A stretch of 64,000 nucleotides of DNA, taken from contig NC_019683.1 of the NCBI RefSeq assembly GCF_000316605.1, positions 4,138,036 to 4,202,035 of the forward strand. The letters are read 5' to 3'. Of the stretch, positions 63,309-64,000 are shown one piece after another. Source of the DNA: [Leptolyngbya] sp. PCC 7376 (GTDB taxonomy: Bacteria > Cyanobacteriota > Cyanobacteriia > Cyanobacteriales > MRBY01). Numbering within the stretch: position 1 is the stretch's first letter; the number at the start of each line of letters is the position of its first letter. The position numbers were made by a program, and so were the translations under genes. Below the pieces are notes generated by a model that ran no database searches, was not told the DNA's origin, and saw only the letters and a program-made list of their open reading frames with translations.

Positions 63309-63707
63309 TTGACTGGTGAGGAAGAAAGTAGCATCTTGCCGAAAGCCTACTCATTAGACTTAAGACAGAAAATAGTGGATGCCTACGAAAGGGGTGGTGT
63401 GAGTCAAAGTAGTCTTGCCCGACAATTTGGAGTGGCGAAAAGTTTTGTACAAAAGCTCCTCGACCAAAAACGACTGACAGGGTCGATTGCTCCGAAAAAA
63501 CGAAGCCAACAAACACCTCCCAAATTAAACGAAGAGCATCAAACAATATTGCGCCAGTTGCTCACCAAGAAAAACGATGCGACGCTAGCGGAACTATGTG
63601 ATGAGATGGAGAAACGCACTGGTCTCCGTGTGGCCAATAGCACCATGCATCGCACCTTAAGAAGAATGGGATATAGCCTCAAAAAAAACATTCTATCCAG
63701 ACCTTAA
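63309..63707 (+). CDS. IS630 transposase, upstream frame (second copy)
   Basis: Same 132 residues as the ORF at 50864, ending after the same A8 run. Identity implies very recent transposition or conversion. Confidence 0.8.
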   Translation: MTGEEESSILPKAYSLDLRQKIVDAYERGGVSQSSLARQFGVAKSFVQKLLDQKRLTGSIAPKKRSQQTPPKLNEEHQTILRQLLTKKNDATLAELCDEMEKRTGLRVANSTMHRTLRRMGYSLKKNILSRP

Positions 63708-63720
63708 GGCGACAAAACGA

Positions 63721-64000
63721 GTGCAACAAGCCAGATATGATTTTTGGCAGAAAATGCAAGCGACTCTAGCGAAAAACTTGATTTTTATCGATGAATCGGG
63801 CGTGAACTTAGCCATGACAAGACTGAGGGCACGTTCTGAGAAAGGGAAACGAGCTTATAGTCCGAAATCCAGTAAACGAGGCAAGAATGTTTCTTTGATT
63901 GGAGCATTAGGCTTCAAGGGAATGGTCGCTAATTATCATCTGCTGGGGAGTACGGATGGATTAACCTTTGAAGCATTCATCAGCCAGAAGTTAATACCAA
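63721..64000 (+). CDS. IS630 transposase, downstream frame (second copy, partial)
   Basis: Matches the start of 51276-51848 (MQQARYDFWQKMQATLAKN, FIDESGVN) and is cut by the window edge before the second catalytic Asp. Confidence 0.78.
   Translation, partial: MQQARYDFWQKMQATLAKNLIFIDESGVNLAMTRLRARSEKGKRAYSPKSSKRGKNVSLIGALGFKGMVANYHLLGSTDGLTFEAFISQKLIP

Larger units (their letters stand above)
63264..64000 (+). mobile_element. IS630-family element in FHA3 (partial at window edge)
   Basis: The 737 bases visible match 50819-51555 with no difference found by eye and the same orientation, preceded by TA (63262-63263). The right end lies outside the window. Confidence 0.92.

Overview
The window looks like a mobile-element-rich stretch of a cyanobacterial chromosome or large plasmid. 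Pointers are scattered GCGATCGC (HIP1) octamers, an XisH/XisI pair, a Uma2 nuclease, a STAND ATPase with WD40 blades, filamentous-haemagglutinin (FHA) exoproteins, and a CHAT / DUF928 / CHASE2-cyclase run. No rRNA, complete tRNA or CRISPR array was seen.

Layout. (1) 1-4.4 kb: small unknown genes and a minus-strand HTH-STAND-WD40 protein. (2) 4.7-17.2 kb and 20.6-30.9 kb: two giant plus-strand RHS/YD-repeat proteins (4154 and 3427 aa). Their N-terminal arms differ (beta-solenoid plus nine CARDB domains, versus fourteen PPC-like domains). The RHS barrel and the C-terminal tail are shared, with a variable segment in between; the last ~0.5 kb is near-identical DNA. The gap between the two genes holds broken ISs (IS982, IS630, IS1-like), a decayed DUF433 antitoxin and two remnants of a zincin-like domain. 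(3) 31-32.6 kb: an MNT nucleotidyltransferase gene split by an IS1-family element that itself holds an IS5-type element. (4) 32.6-44 kb: a near-mirror-image island. Two diverging tyrosine recombinases each sit beside a 5' half of a tRNA(CAU) gene, and inside lie inverted IS6-family copies, phage-like genes, a TonB-receptor fragment and xisH-xisI. An unknown gene plus HNH nuclease and an intact IS1 element follow. (5) 44.1-44.7 kb: a DUF433/DUF5615 toxin-antitoxin pair, then a 132-bp MITE. (6) 44.9-64 kb: a surface/signalling locus, all on the plus strand: FHA1, FHA2 (split by IS630), secreted TPR-CHAT protein, DUF928 protein, CHASE2-cyclase, FHA3 (split by a second copy of the same IS630 and running off the window).

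How the genes may work together. Regions 2 and 6 both encode very large repetitive proteins likely to act at the cell surface. Region 6 combines exported adhesins, an exported caspase-like protease and a membrane nucleotide cyclase, so a surface-sensing or contact-response role is plausible but inferred. The RHS pair looks like a modular family in which N-terminal arm and post-barrel segment are exchanged between constant parts. Several insertions can be undone on paper because target duplications or uninterrupted copies are present, giving a relative history of the decay.
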